Shown here piece by piece: positions 25,366 through 33,585 of a stretch of 64,000 nt of DNA; within the stretch, counting starts at the first letter, position 1; each line of letters begins with the position of its first letter. The position numbers and the translations under genes are program-made. Source of the DNA: a virus; IMG/VR virus record IMGVR_UViG_3300010430_002753, positions 1 to 64,000 of that record. The stretch is one strand, 5' to 3'. The notes beneath the pieces are model-generated. The model was not told the DNA's origin and ran no database searches. It saw nothing but the letters and a program-made list of their open reading frames with translations.

Positions 25366-25893
25366 TTATTTGTTTAAAAAATAAATTGCTTCTGCGGCAA
25401 TAGTTCTAGTTAATCCAACGTAATTATCACACCTAAAAAAATTATTACGTTGATGATATAGCATATCACAATCATCATCTAATATAATATATTTATGAAA
25501 ATGCGATTCGTATTCATAATTTAATAATTTTTTATTATACTCAATCCAACATTGAATTTCACATCCTCTGGGTATAGTATATCCACTACCTGATTTAACT
25601 TCATTGCCAATAAATAAAGATGGTGTTTTATCAATTATGTTTTTTGGATATTTAAACCCTTTTTTAACTAAATATCCTGCTATTTCTTCTACAGATTTAC
25701 CTTTTCTCCAAGTAGAAGAAATAACTATTTTTGCTTCTGTTTTTTCTATTAAATAATTTAACCATTTTATATTTGAAGAACACAAATGGCATAAAGGATA
25801 TCCATCTCTTTCATAACGATCTTCTTCAGATTTTAATATAAAATGTATTTCATTATTTAATACTCCATCAATATCTAAAAAAATTATTTTCAA
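25366..25893 (-). CDS. HAD protein of the RNA-repair (HAD_SAK) type
   Basis: 175 residues from a TTG start (25893) preceded by AGGAGAG. HAD motif I is FLDIDGVLNN (D7 and D9), motif II SSTWR (59-63), then DKTP, PRGCEI (108-113) and ILDDDCD (137-143). This fits the HAD domain family found in 'Swiss army knife' RNA-repair proteins (PF18143-like), which may act as end-phosphatases. It belongs with the RNA-end enzymes elsewhere in the window. Substrate unproven. Confidence 0.72.
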   Translation of the reverse strand: MKIIFLDIDGVLNNEIHFILKSEEDRYERDGYPLCHLCSSNIKWLNYLIEKTEAKIVISSTWRKGKSVEEIAGYLVKKGFKYPKNIIDKTPSLFIGNEVKSGSGYTIPRGCEIQCWIEYNKKLLNYEYESHFHKYIILDDDCDMLYHQRNNFFRCDNYVGLTRTIAAEAIYFLNK

Positions 25894-25913
25894 TTTAATA
25901 CTCTCCTTTTATT

Positions 25914-26189
25914 TTAATTAAAAATTTGAATAATATCTTTAGTTATAAATCCACTATATACACTTACTAATATTCCTACTGTAATTATAGATATTTTATG
26001 TTTATGCATAAGTTCTCTTATTAATACTATAGTGCCATATCCAACTAATAATATATTATAAGTTAATGATAAATAAACATATGGAATACTAGTTGTGTAT
26101 TTAAATACAACTAATGTAATAAATAAACCAAATATTATTGGCGCAAGCGTTTTGCCTAATTTTGTATATTCTTTATTTTTTATAAACAT
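25914..26189 (-). CDS. Small membrane protein
   Basis: 91 residues with three hydrophobic segments (about 14-30, 33-50 and 68-88). It begins FIKNKEYTKLGKTLAPI. No family recognised. Paired with a second membrane protein at 26211. Confidence 0.6.
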   Translation of the reverse strand: MFIKNKEYTKLGKTLAPIIFGLFITLVVFKYTTSIPYVYLSLTYNILLVGYGTIVLIRELMHKHKISIITVGILVSVYSGFITKDIIQIFN

Positions 26190-26210
26190 AATGAATCTCT
26201 CCTTTTTTAA

Positions 26211-26477
26211 TCAAAAATTTAATATCAAAATAAACATATTTGATAACGAAAATATTAATATACCAGCAGTAATTATTAATCTTATTGTATATTTTAATAT
26301 ACTAAAATAAATTAAACTAAATATTGAAAATATAACAATAAATATATAATACAGTAAATTTGTTATATAAAAACTTTCTGTAATATTATATTTTATAATA
26401 TTAATTAATATTAATACAGCAATTACTATATACATATTATATTTATAAAAATATTTACAAAATTTTTCTTTATTCAT
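26211..26477 (-). CDS. Small membrane protein
   Basis: 88 residues with three predicted transmembrane segments (about 12-28, 36-56 and 64-86). Separated from the previous membrane gene by 21 bases. Possible envelope-modifying pair; no family recognised. Confidence 0.6.
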   Translation of the reverse strand: MNKEKFCKYFYKYNMYIVIAVLILINIIKYNITESFYITNLLYYIFIVIFSIFSLIYFSILKYTIRLIITAGILIFSLSNMFILILNF

Positions 26478-26502
26478 AATAACCTCTCTTTTTTAATATA
26501 AA

Positions 26503-26886
26503 TTATTCAACCCAAATAAATTTTTGTCCTTTATTTTTAGTATTAAATACAATAATATCTCCAAGATCATATAATTCATCTAGATAATCATTAAATAATG
26601 ATACGTAATCTCCATTATAATCGTATTCATGCCATGTATCTTTTGGTATTGTTCCATCCATTAATTCATGAACAAAATTAAAATCATCAATTAGTTTTTC
26701 TAGTTTATCTTGTAAATCGTCAATTTCATCTTCTTTTAATCTTCCATGATTCATAACAACGCCTGAAATATTACTATTAATTTTTTCTAATTGAACTTTA
26801 ATTCTACTAATTAATCTGCTTGTTCCTGAATAAGACGGCGCAGATTCTAATAGATTTTTAAATTTAATTTTGTATCTCCAAACCAT
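26503..26886 (-). CDS. Unknown protein
   Basis: 127 residues. Helical centre (ISRIKVQLEKINSNIS), an acidic C-terminal half with LNDYLDELYDLGDI, and ATG 26886 behind AGAGGTTATT. It is the first gene of the unit driven by the promoter at 26918-26946. No family recognised. Confidence 0.6.
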   Translation of the reverse strand: MVWRYKIKFKNLLESAPSYSGTSRLISRIKVQLEKINSNISGVVMNHGRLKEDEIDDLQDKLEKLIDDFNFVHELMDGTIPKDTWHEYDYNGDYVSLFNDYLDELYDLGDIIVFNTKNKGQKFIWVE

Positions 26887-26917
26887 AATAACCTCTTTAT
26901 ATTTTATTTATAAATAC

Positions 26918-26946
26918 AACATAAATAATTCAATAAGATATGTCAA
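26918..26946 (-). promoter_or_regulatory. Sigma-70-like promoter
   Basis: Minus strand TTGACA (26946-26941), a 17-bp spacer and TATGTT (26923-26918). It abuts the stop of the repeat gene at 26955. Confidence 0.75.
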
Positions 26947-26954
26947 CTAAAAAA

Positions 26955-27275
26955 TTATTTTTTATTTAATAATTTTAAATTTCTTTCTATATTTCTAAAT
27001 TTAATTACTTTTGGATGTTTATCAAATTCTTCTTTTATATAATTTATTCCATCTATAAAATAATATTTTATACCAATATAATTCTGTATTCTAAGTTCTT
27101 CTGTAATTGGAATATCGAACGGTGTATTTATTAATGCAGGCCCACTTAAATTATGTAAATGTTCTATAAAGATTGCTTGGATATCTTCATCATTATATAC
27201 ATAATCTATAAGTTCTTTGTCTGTTTTAAATTCATATTTAATTCCATAAAAATATGCAATAATATTTGTATTCAT
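26955..27275 (-). CDS. Divergent repeat protein with RNLKLLNKK tail
   Basis: 106 residues. The first part (FYGIKYEFKTDKELIDYVY) differs from the standard module and is shared in outline with the 27612 and 29252 proteins. Then comes a degenerate core LSGPALINT, the INYIKEEFDKHPKVIKF linker and NIERNLKLLNKK. A second subfamily. Its start is 1 base from the stop of the 27275 gene. Function unknown. Confidence 0.78.
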   Translation of the reverse strand: MNTNIIAYFYGIKYEFKTDKELIDYVYNDEDIQAIFIEHLHNLSGPALINTPFDIPITEELRIQNYIGIKYYFIDGINYIKEEFDKHPKVIKFRNIERNLKLLNKK

Positions 27276-27568
27276 TATACGGTAGTAATTTCACCTGTAA
27301 TAGAATTAATAGATATATTTTCACCATATTTTTTTCTTAAATCTATATTTATGAATTCATCAAGTTCTTTTTTAATTTTTGTAACTTCTTTAGATACTAC
27401 AATTTTTTGTTCTTTTAAAGTTTCTAATTGATGTGTAATTTCACCTAATACTATTATAGTATTGTAATAATTTTTATTATATTCTTTAATCTTATTTAAT
27501 TCTTCTACTGTCAATTTATTATTACTTTCTTTTTCATTATTTCCAATTACTGACATATTATTCTCCAT
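27275..27568 (-). CDS. Coiled-coil protein
   Basis: 97 residues. Helical KLTVEELNKIKEYNKNYY and a long heptad-like region to residue 80. It may fold as a small coiled coil. First gene behind a consensus promoter (27583-27611). No family recognised. Confidence 0.58.
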   Translation of the reverse strand: MENNMSVIGNNEKESNNKLTVEELNKIKEYNKNYYNTIIVLGEITHQLETLKEQKIVVSKEVTKIKKELDEFINIDLRKKYGENISINSITGEITTV

Positions 27569-27582
27569 TATTTTTAATTTAT

Positions 27583-27611
27583 ATTATACATTACATAATT
27601 TTATTTGTCAA
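27583..27611 (-). promoter_or_regulatory. Consensus sigma-70 promoter
   Basis: Minus strand TTGACA (27611-27606), a 17-bp spacer and TATAAT (27588-27583): full consensus in both boxes and spacing. Confidence 0.9.
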
Positions 27612-27896
27612 CTATTCTTTATTCAATAAATATAAATTTCTTTGTATATTAAACTCTTTTTCTGATAATTCTTTACCTTTAATAAAATAGTAATTCTCTC
27701 CTTCACAGTCTCCAGTGTGATGTATTATTGCAGGACCTTTTAGATTATGTAAATGGTCTTTTTGACTATTTAGATATCCTTCATTACTTAATTGATGATG
27801 AGTCCAATTTTGTGATGATGTATATGAATACCATTCATAGCTATTTTTAAAATTATGTTCAATTCCTTCATAAAATACTGTTACTTTGCCTATCAT
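27612..27896 (-). CDS. Subfamily-2 repeat protein with RNLYLLNKE tail
   Basis: 94 residues. It starts VTVFYEGIEHNFKNSYEWYSY, then HLHNLKGPAIIHHTGD, ELSEKEFNI and QRNLYLLNKE. It shares the LHN-LxGPA core with 26955, 29252 and 57351. It is 4 bases below the Thg1-like gene, whose -35 region region it does not share. Function unknown. Confidence 0.78.
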   Translation of the reverse strand: MIGKVTVFYEGIEHNFKNSYEWYSYTSSQNWTHHQLSNEGYLNSQKDHLHNLKGPAIIHHTGDCEGENYYFIKGKELSEKEFNIQRNLYLLNKE

Positions 27897-27900
27897 AATA

Positions 27901-28701
27901 TTATTCGTAATCTTTATTATTAACTAAATTATTAATAATTGTATGATCTTTTTGAAATATAACACCTTCTATAAATGTCCATTCATTATCTGATTTAATG
28001 CAAGTATTTCCATTCTTCCATTTATCTTCTAATTTTGCCCAATTATGACCTTTTTGAAAACACATTTCATGCATATCTTTTTGATTTTTACCATGTAATT
28101 CTTTATGCGAATATAACGATTGAGCTAACATTTGCATTGAATTTCTTATCCAGTCCTGCTGGCGCCAGACGAAATTATTACATACCTCTTCTCTAGGAAT
28201 ATTAAATGATCTACAATCAAATACTGCTAGTCTATTGTTTTCTATATATTTTATAATATCCTTATCAATATCAACTGATGGATATTCTCCAAAACTTAAT
28301 CCAAAATACTGCGTTCTGCTTTTTTCTTTAAAATATTCTAATAACATAAATTTATTAAACTCAGCAGAGGCTATACTTGGAGCAACACTACACATTTTTT
28401 GAACGTTATAATTAAACCAAGCATCTGTTGTTAATTTATCATAATCAGTTAATAGAATTGTAATCTCATCTGATTGAGTATAAGCTAATTTAGCACCTTG
28501 AATTTGTTCACATAATTTTTTAGTTGTATGTCTCATAGCTTCATTCATTAATTCCGAAAATGGTTTTTCGAAACTTTTAGTAAACGTGTGAAACGCCTTT
28601 CCGTCCAATCTAAGTATTACTGGAGTTCTTCTAGTTAAAAATGTTCTAGATCTAACTTCATAATTATTTTTCATTCTATCACCAAGTGATGTTTTATCCA
28701 T
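27901..28701 (-). CDS. Thg1-like 3'-5' RNA polymerase (tRNA-His guanylyltransferase family)
   Basis: 266 residues. Thg1 palm motifs are clear: RLDGKAFHTFTK with D33 and G34, and YTQSDEITILL with D78 and E79, the two-metal site. FVWRQQDWIRNSMQML is typical of bacterial/archaeal Thg1-like proteins. Thg1 adds G-1 to tRNA-His; Thg1-like relatives repair tRNA 5' ends using the complementary strand. The tRNA-His here already encodes G-1, so 5'-end repair is the better guess. Uses ATP/GTP and acts on tRNA in the cytoplasm. Joined to the 28704 gene by 2 bases. Confidence 0.85.
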   Translation of the reverse strand: MDKTSLGDRMKNNYEVRSRTFLTRRTPVILRLDGKAFHTFTKSFEKPFSELMNEAMRHTTKKLCEQIQGAKLAYTQSDEITILLTDYDKLTTDAWFNYNVQKMCSVAPSIASAEFNKFMLLEYFKEKSRTQYFGLSFGEYPSVDIDKDIIKYIENNRLAVFDCRSFNIPREEVCNNFVWRQQDWIRNSMQMLAQSLYSHKELHGKNQKDMHEMCFQKGHNWAKLEDKWKNGNTCIKSDNEWTFIEGVIFQKDHTIINNLVNNKDYE

Positions 28702-28703
28702 TA

Positions 28704-29003
28704 TTAATTCTCCTCTAATTCTTCTACTAATTCATGCAATATTCTAACTTCCATTAATTCATAACCATATTTATTAGCAAAATCTTTTATAAACTTAGGT
28801 GCATTTTGTATAGTGTTACTAAATATAAACGCCATTGATAAATTAACAGTTTGCATAGTTGGATTTATATTATCAATATTAAAACTAATAAATTGATCTT
28901 GATTTTCAACATATAGATAACTGTAATTTCTACAAGTATCAGTTTCAGACTTTTTAGCTAAAACTAATCCACGGTTTCTACTACCATGATTAAATACATT
29001 CAT
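28704..29003 (-). CDS. Unknown protein next to Thg1-like gene
   Basis: 99 residues, alpha/beta, with an acidic C-terminal helix ILHELVEELEEN. It begins NVFNHGSRNRGLVLAKK. The tight 2-base gap to the Thg1-like gene suggests they are co-translated. No family recognised. Confidence 0.6.
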   Translation of the reverse strand: MNVFNHGSRNRGLVLAKKSETDTCRNYSYLYVENQDQFISFNIDNINPTMQTVNLSMAFIFSNTIQNAPKFIKDFANKYGYELMEVRILHELVEELEEN

Positions 29004-29028
29004 AATGTACTCCTTTTATTTATTAATT

Positions 29029-29271
29029 TTAGCTATAATAAAAATCATAACCTTTCTTTCTAAAACTAGCAAGATACCAAAATTTTTCCCACCATTCTTT
29101 TCCTTCTAAGTGTGCAAGTTTTTCATTTTCGTTTACTGAATGAGATGTATATTTTGTTATTTCTAACATGCCAGTAAATACAGATTTTTCAGAAATTTTA
29201 ACATAACAATATTTTTCTGCTATTTCTTTTTTTCTATTTCGTTTTTCTTTCTTATTTTTTTTCCAAAACAC
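29029..29271 (-). CDS. Small basic unknown protein (GTG start)
   Basis: 80 residues from GTG 29271, whose ribosome-binding site AAGGGGAG lies inside the end of the 29252 gene. Basic first 20 residues (FWKKNKKEKRNRKKE), then an aromatic-rich C-terminus. No family. Confidence 0.55.
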   Translation of the reverse strand: MFWKKNKKEKRNRKKEIAEKYCYVKISEKSVFTGMLEITKYTSHSVNENEKLAHLEGKEWWEKFWYLASFRKKGYDFYYS

Positions 29272-29566
29272 AATTACTCCCCTTATTTAATAACCTTAAA
29301 TTTCTTTTTATATTAAAATCTTTTTCTGGTATACATTTTCCATTTATATAATATGATTTATAATTATCATATTTATCACTATTTGTCCATTTTATTGCTG
29401 GTCCATTTATATTGTGAAGAAAATCTGAGTGTTTATTATTGCCGTTTTCAAATTTATTATCTTTAATAACTTCATCCCATTTAGAAATAACATCTTCATC
29501 GTTATCACCAAAAAATATATACTTTGTTCCATTATACCAAACTTCAACTGATACTATCTTATTCAT
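29252..29566 (-). CDS. Subfamily-2 repeat protein with extended tail
   Basis: 104 residues. Starts MNKIVSVEVWYNGTKYIFFG, then FLHNINGPAIKWTNSD, EKDFNI and KRNLRLLNK, continuing 8 more residues (GSNCVLEKK) instead of stopping. The extension overlaps the start of the 29029 gene by 20 bases, and the AAGGGG of NKG is that gene's ribosome-binding site. A tail whose stop has been lost. Confidence 0.72.
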   Translation of the reverse strand: MNKIVSVEVWYNGTKYIFFGDNDEDVISKWDEVIKDNKFENGNNKHSDFLHNINGPAIKWTNSDKYDNYKSYYINGKCIPEKDFNIKRNLRLLNKGSNCVLEKK

Positions 29567-29569
29567 GAT

Positions 29570-30178
29570 TTATAAGTTAGAAAAAACATCATCTGGAATA
29601 TCATACATAGATTTAGGTTCGTTGTTTTTAGTATTTTCTACAATAGTATCAATATTATTATTTATCTCATCTCTAGTCATGTCTTTGATATTTGGATTTG
29701 CTTTAAACATTTTTTTCTTTAATTCATTATTAGAAGAATATCCAATTCCACTTCTTACTTTATTTATAATAAAATTTATATCTTTATCACCATGTAATAA
29801 TTTATTAGTGACAAACGCATTTAAAGCATATAAACTTTCTTCAGCTATAAAAGTATTTGTCTTTTGACCACCAACTGCAATTTTATATTCTTTATGAATA
29901 TTAATAGCATTCTTTCTAGATTCTGATTCTATACCAGCTAAATGTGATTTAGCTATTTCAAAAATATCTGTATTTTCTATTAGTAATTTTGCCATTTTAA
30001 ATGCATTAATAATTTTTTCACCTGAAATACTACATCTAGTTCCTTCAGATAAATCTACAAATTTATTAGCCTTCTGATTAATTGGTATATAAGAATAAAT
30101 TAAATGTTTTACAAAACCTTTCTTTTTTGGATCTTTCCACATACTCTCTAATTTTTCAATAATTTTTTCTTTTTCCAT
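29570..30178 (-). CDS. Unknown 202-residue protein
   Basis: Started at ATG 30178 behind GGTGGTTATT; the ATG at 30187 lies in front of that site. Mostly helical and lysine-rich, with an SEGTRCSISGEKIINAF stretch that looks like a binding motif and an acidic C-terminus. First gene behind the promoter at 30209-30237. No family recognised. Confidence 0.6.
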   Translation of the reverse strand: MEKEKIIEKLESMWKDPKKKGFVKHLIYSYIPINQKANKFVDLSEGTRCSISGEKIINAFKMAKLLIENTDIFEIAKSHLAGIESESRKNAINIHKEYKIAVGGQKTNTFIAEESLYALNAFVTNKLLHGDKDINFIINKVRSGIGYSSNNELKKKMFKANPNIKDMTRDEINNNIDTIVENTKNNEPKSMYDIPDDVFSNL

Positions 30179-30208
30179 AATAACCACCTTTATTTTTTAT
30201 TTGTAAAT

Positions 30209-30237
30209 ATAATAATATATGTTACAATTTGTGTCAA
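30209..30237 (-). promoter_or_regulatory. Sigma-70-like promoter
   Basis: Minus strand TTGACA (30237-30232), a 17-bp spacer and TATTAT (30214-30209). Confidence 0.72.
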
Positions 30238-30656
30238 CTAAAAAAATTATCCAATGTTACTCTACCATTTTCTGAAATAAATAATCTAATATTAAATAAA
30301 CCACATCCATTACTTCCACCACCAAAATGTGTGTATGAATTATGTAAATCTATTGTTACAACAAATCTAAAATTATCAGTATCTTTAATTGTTTCTTTTG
30401 ATAACCAACTTCCAAAGCTTTCAATTCTTAATGTTTTAAATATAACAGGCATTGTTTGAAAATATTCAGATTCTACTATAAATCTTAATTTTCCATATCT
30501 ATCATATTCAACTTCAATTCTTGCAATTTTACAAGTATATGATCTTTTTAAAAGTTCTGTTTCAATAATTTCTTTAATTTGATATTTTACATCTTCTAAA
30601 TCAATTCTTGATAAATCTTTCATAACAACTTTACTTGTAATAATTTCTTGTTTCAT
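30234..30656 (-). CDS. Unknown protein
   Basis: 140 residues. Helical N-terminus, then a beta-rich domain with RYGKLRFIVESEYF, a glycine-rich THFGGGSNGCGLF and a final strand. It resembles a small enzyme or binding domain but no family is recognised. The stop overlaps the -35 box of the 30209-30237 promoter. Confidence 0.6.
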   Translation of the reverse strand: MKQEIITSKVVMKDLSRIDLEDVKYQIKEIIETELLKRSYTCKIARIEVEYDRYGKLRFIVESEYFQTMPVIFKTLRIESFGSWLSKETIKDTDNFRFVVTIDLHNSYTHFGGGSNGCGLFNIRLFISENGRVTLDNFFS

Positions 30657-30690
30657 AATAACCTCTCTTATATTTTTTATTTATAAATAC

Positions 30691-30719
30691 AATATAATAT
30701 CTATTAAAATATTTGTCAA
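30691..30719 (-). promoter_or_regulatory. Sigma-70-like promoter
   Basis: Minus strand TTGACA (30719-30714), a 17-bp spacer and TATATT (30696-30691), next to the terminator of the fibre cassette. Confidence 0.86.
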
Positions 30720-30721
30720 CT

Positions 30722-30758
30722 AAAAAATAAAAAAAGATCTATTTTTTATAATAGATCT
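30722..30758 (-). terminator. Rho-independent terminator
   Basis: Stem AGATCTATT/AATAGATCT (30735-30743 with 30750-30758), followed on the minus strand by a T run. It ends the structural gene cassette. Confidence 0.85.
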
Positions 30759-30790
30759 CTTGTAAATTTATTTTAATACGTATTAATTAG

Positions 30791-32224
30791 TTATTGTTGA
30801 ACACCTCTTTTTATAGATAATTTTCTAAATTTATCCCCTGCATCCATATCTAAAACGGCAAAGTTTGATTCTGTATAAGTATTATCAGTAATAGGATTAG
30901 TTCCAGATCCTCCAGTTGTATCAACTAAAGTCCAATCAAGAAAATTAGAATCAGTTGGTGATTTTATCCATACTGCAAATGTTCCAACAGGATAAACTCT
31001 GCTTATTCTAAGATTACTAATTTCAAAATTACCACTATCATTTAAATATGAAAATGCCAATACAGAAGGATTAGTACTAGCCGCAGTTAGTATTATATTA
31101 TTTCTACCTACTATAGTTGTTTGGGAATTACTTAGTGTTGTGGAATCAAGAGTACTTCTAAATCTAACAATTGGTAAACTTCCTTCAATAAGATTAAGAT
31201 CGAATTCAATCAAATAAGACTCTGTATTAACTATATTAATTTCTTTGACAGTACCTGCATTATAGTTATCATTACCGATAGCAGATGCACTAAATCCGTA
31301 AGAGCCATTACTTGTAAAGGTTGAATAAGCTGTCGTTGTTCCATTTTCTAAATCACTTGTTTGTAAAGTATCTATCTCTTTAAACACTCCACTACTAGCA
31401 AGTCTTTGTATCTTGAGATCATACCAAGTGTTGTTGAGTAAGTACGAAGTAGCCGTTAGAAATAACACAACAGCACTTCCATTGGTTTTATTGAGTAATC
31501 CCAATTGATTAACAGAATTAGTTGCCAAAATATACCCATTAGTATTTACTCTATTATTAACATCCGATATAAAATCAATATTAATTGTATCGATTAAATT
31601 TAAATCAAACTTCCACTCACCATAAGCATGTTTAGAAGGTAAACTAGTTATACCATCACTCACTTGTTCTATATATTTAGAACCTTCTGGGATTTCTTGT
31701 GGTTCTATATTAACAATATTCTTTATGTATATAATATCATCACTAGAGTCATTGGCGCCAGTAAATACACCACTACCAACTTTTGTCATTTCAAATCTAA
31801 CATTAGCTGCAGTAAATCTTGACATATATAATAATCTATGAGTTGTCCAAGATCCTACTATATTTCCTTCAACACTACCCTCTAATTCGTCAATTGATTC
31901 TATAGCATTTCCTAATTCAAAACCGTCAACATTAGTATTTTCAGATGGAATATAGTAGTCAAAAGTTAATAAATATTTTTTACCATTCTCAGAACCTAGA
32001 CTTCTTTGTATATAGTGTGTTCCAAGATCATTACTAGCGTAATATTTTAATACATTATCTTTACTTGTATTACCGTCACTTATATTGTCGTTATTACCAG
32101 TTACTGTGGATCTGACATTTGAAAATCCATCTACATTAGAACTGAAGTTAGATGAATATCTTATTTCTGTTCTATCTTGTTCACCTATCTTTACTGTTCC
32201 TGTTTCTACAGAGAATTGTGCCAT
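30791..32224 (-). CDS. Probable tail fibre/receptor-binding protein
   Basis: 477 residues, Ser/Thr/Asn-rich beta protein with several Gly-Asp turns, low in Lys compared with the early genes. It begins AQFSVETGTVKIGEQD and has two regions shaped like carbohydrate-binding jelly rolls (about 90-180 and 300-400), with repeated YxIxF strands. It ends with a domain seen near the ends of phage fibres. Last gene of the cassette, followed by a terminator. Binding specificity unknown. Confidence 0.65.
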   Translation of the reverse strand: MAQFSVETGTVKIGEQDRTEIRYSSNFSSNVDGFSNVRSTVTGNNDNISDGNTSKDNVLKYYASNDLGTHYIQRSLGSENGKKYLLTFDYYIPSENTNVDGFELGNAIESIDELEGSVEGNIVGSWTTHRLLYMSRFTAANVRFEMTKVGSGVFTGANDSSDDIIYIKNIVNIEPQEIPEGSKYIEQVSDGITSLPSKHAYGEWKFDLNLIDTINIDFISDVNNRVNTNGYILATNSVNQLGLLNKTNGSAVVLFLTATSYLLNNTWYDLKIQRLASSGVFKEIDTLQTSDLENGTTTAYSTFTSNGSYGFSASAIGNDNYNAGTVKEINIVNTESYLIEFDLNLIEGSLPIVRFRSTLDSTTLSNSQTTIVGRNNIILTAASTNPSVLAFSYLNDSGNFEISNLRISRVYPVGTFAVWIKSPTDSNFLDWTLVDTTGGSGTNPITDNTYTESNFAVLDMDAGDKFRKLSIKRGVQQ

Positions 32225-32274
32225 ATTTATTCCTCATTTATTTATTATAATTAAATATTATAGTTTTGTATCTT

Positions 32275-33561
32275 TTAGTATTCAAACACTTCACCAGCAG
32301 TATATTCTTTGCCGTCTGCTGATCCATTTGTTCCATCTGTTGTTAATAATGTTTGTTTTGCATATTTATTATAATCAGCTTTATGTTGTTCTAAGGTTCT
32401 TGTATAATTATAACATTTAGCAAACTTAATATTGCCATTTAATCCGAAATTACTAAGACCCGCAATTTGTTCAATACCAACATTAGCAGTTCCTCCAACG
32501 TCAACACTTTCTATCTCTTGTCCATTTACTCTTAGTGTCCAAGTTGTATCAATAAGAACAGTTTCAATTAGGTAGTCAACACCTATTTGAAAATCATAAT
32601 CAATAGTTGCTACACTTGAAAGAGCACCTTCAATATTAATAGCAGCCAAATCACTTTTTATTCTAATATAATTAGTACTTGTACTTCTACCAAATAAGTT
32701 GTGAGGATTCCCTGTTGCTCCTTTTAAATTGACTAAAGCAACTGCACTTTTAACAGTTAATAGTCTTGAAGGTAGTGTAATAGTATCTGTTCCAGCATTT
32801 AAACTTGCTCCACCATTACCAAAATCTACTCCAATAGATGTTCCATCATTGTTATTATTAGTAGCATCGATAGCATTACCATTTTCGTAATTATGGAATA
32901 AAATTAAACCAGAGTCATATTCTACAGGTTTGTGTTCAACTTTCATATCATAATTAGAAGGAGATACTATATCAGTAGAGTTTAAAAATTCATTATATAA
33001 TTTATTTCTTTCTTGTGCATCTAATATTTTATCGTATACTCTTACTAATGGGATATAAGATTTAGTTTCAAAACTAATAGAATTAATGTCGGTATCATCG
33101 ATCAATGGATTACTTGCTACTGTTAGCTCTTGAGTATCTTGCCACATTCTTATAACTCTATTATCGCTTTCGATGATATACATATGATATATTGAATTAT
33201 AACTGTCCACTGTTGCAAGAGCAGTATCACCATTAGTATTACTTTCAATCTGAAGTGCTCCTGTAGTAGATATTGTTAAAAATGATAAATTAGTTGTCGT
33301 ATCTTTATTTAAAAGTAAAAATGATTCTACTCCCAATATTCCATTGTTTTTGGCAAATATAACTATTGTTCTTGCTTCATTTGCAGGTGATAAATTAACA
33401 GATGTAGGAAAGTTTAATGTAGAAGTATCAATGAATTTAGCGGCTCTTCCTTTTCTTGATTTCTTGATCTCAACATCAGTTAATGTTGGTAAAGTTCCAG
33501 TTATTTTTTCTCTGGTGGATCCATCTCGTGTATCGAAATTAAATATTAAATTATTTCTCAT
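32275..33561 (-). CDS. Tail/fibre protein with LamG-like domains
   Basis: 428 residues. Two concanavalin A/laminin-G-like beta-sandwich units, at about 5-180 (RKGRAAKFIDTST ... ITTTGALQIESNT) and 195-400 (YDSGLILFHNYENGNAI ... IGGLSNFGLNG). YNKFLNxxD-like ends (LYNEFLN) also occur in the 33586 protein. Such domains bind glycans on the host surface. RBS AGAGGTAATAAAT. Confidence 0.7.
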   Translation of the reverse strand: MRNNLIFNFDTRDGSTREKITGTLPTLTDVEIKKSRKGRAAKFIDTSTLNFPTSVNLSPANEARTIVIFAKNNGILGVESFLLLNKDTTTNLSFLTISTTGALQIESNTNGDTALATVDSYNSIYHMYIIESDNRVIRMWQDTQELTVASNPLIDDTDINSISFETKSYIPLVRVYDKILDAQERNKLYNEFLNSTDIVSPSNYDMKVEHKPVEYDSGLILFHNYENGNAIDATNNNNDGTSIGVDFGNGGASLNAGTDTITLPSRLLTVKSAVALVNLKGATGNPHNLFGRSTSTNYIRIKSDLAAINIEGALSSVATIDYDFQIGVDYLIETVLIDTTWTLRVNGQEIESVDVGGTANVGIEQIAGLSNFGLNGNIKFAKCYNYTRTLEQHKADYNKYAKQTLLTTDGTNGSADGKEYTAGEVFEY

Positions 33562-33585
33562 ATTTATTACCTCTATTATACATTA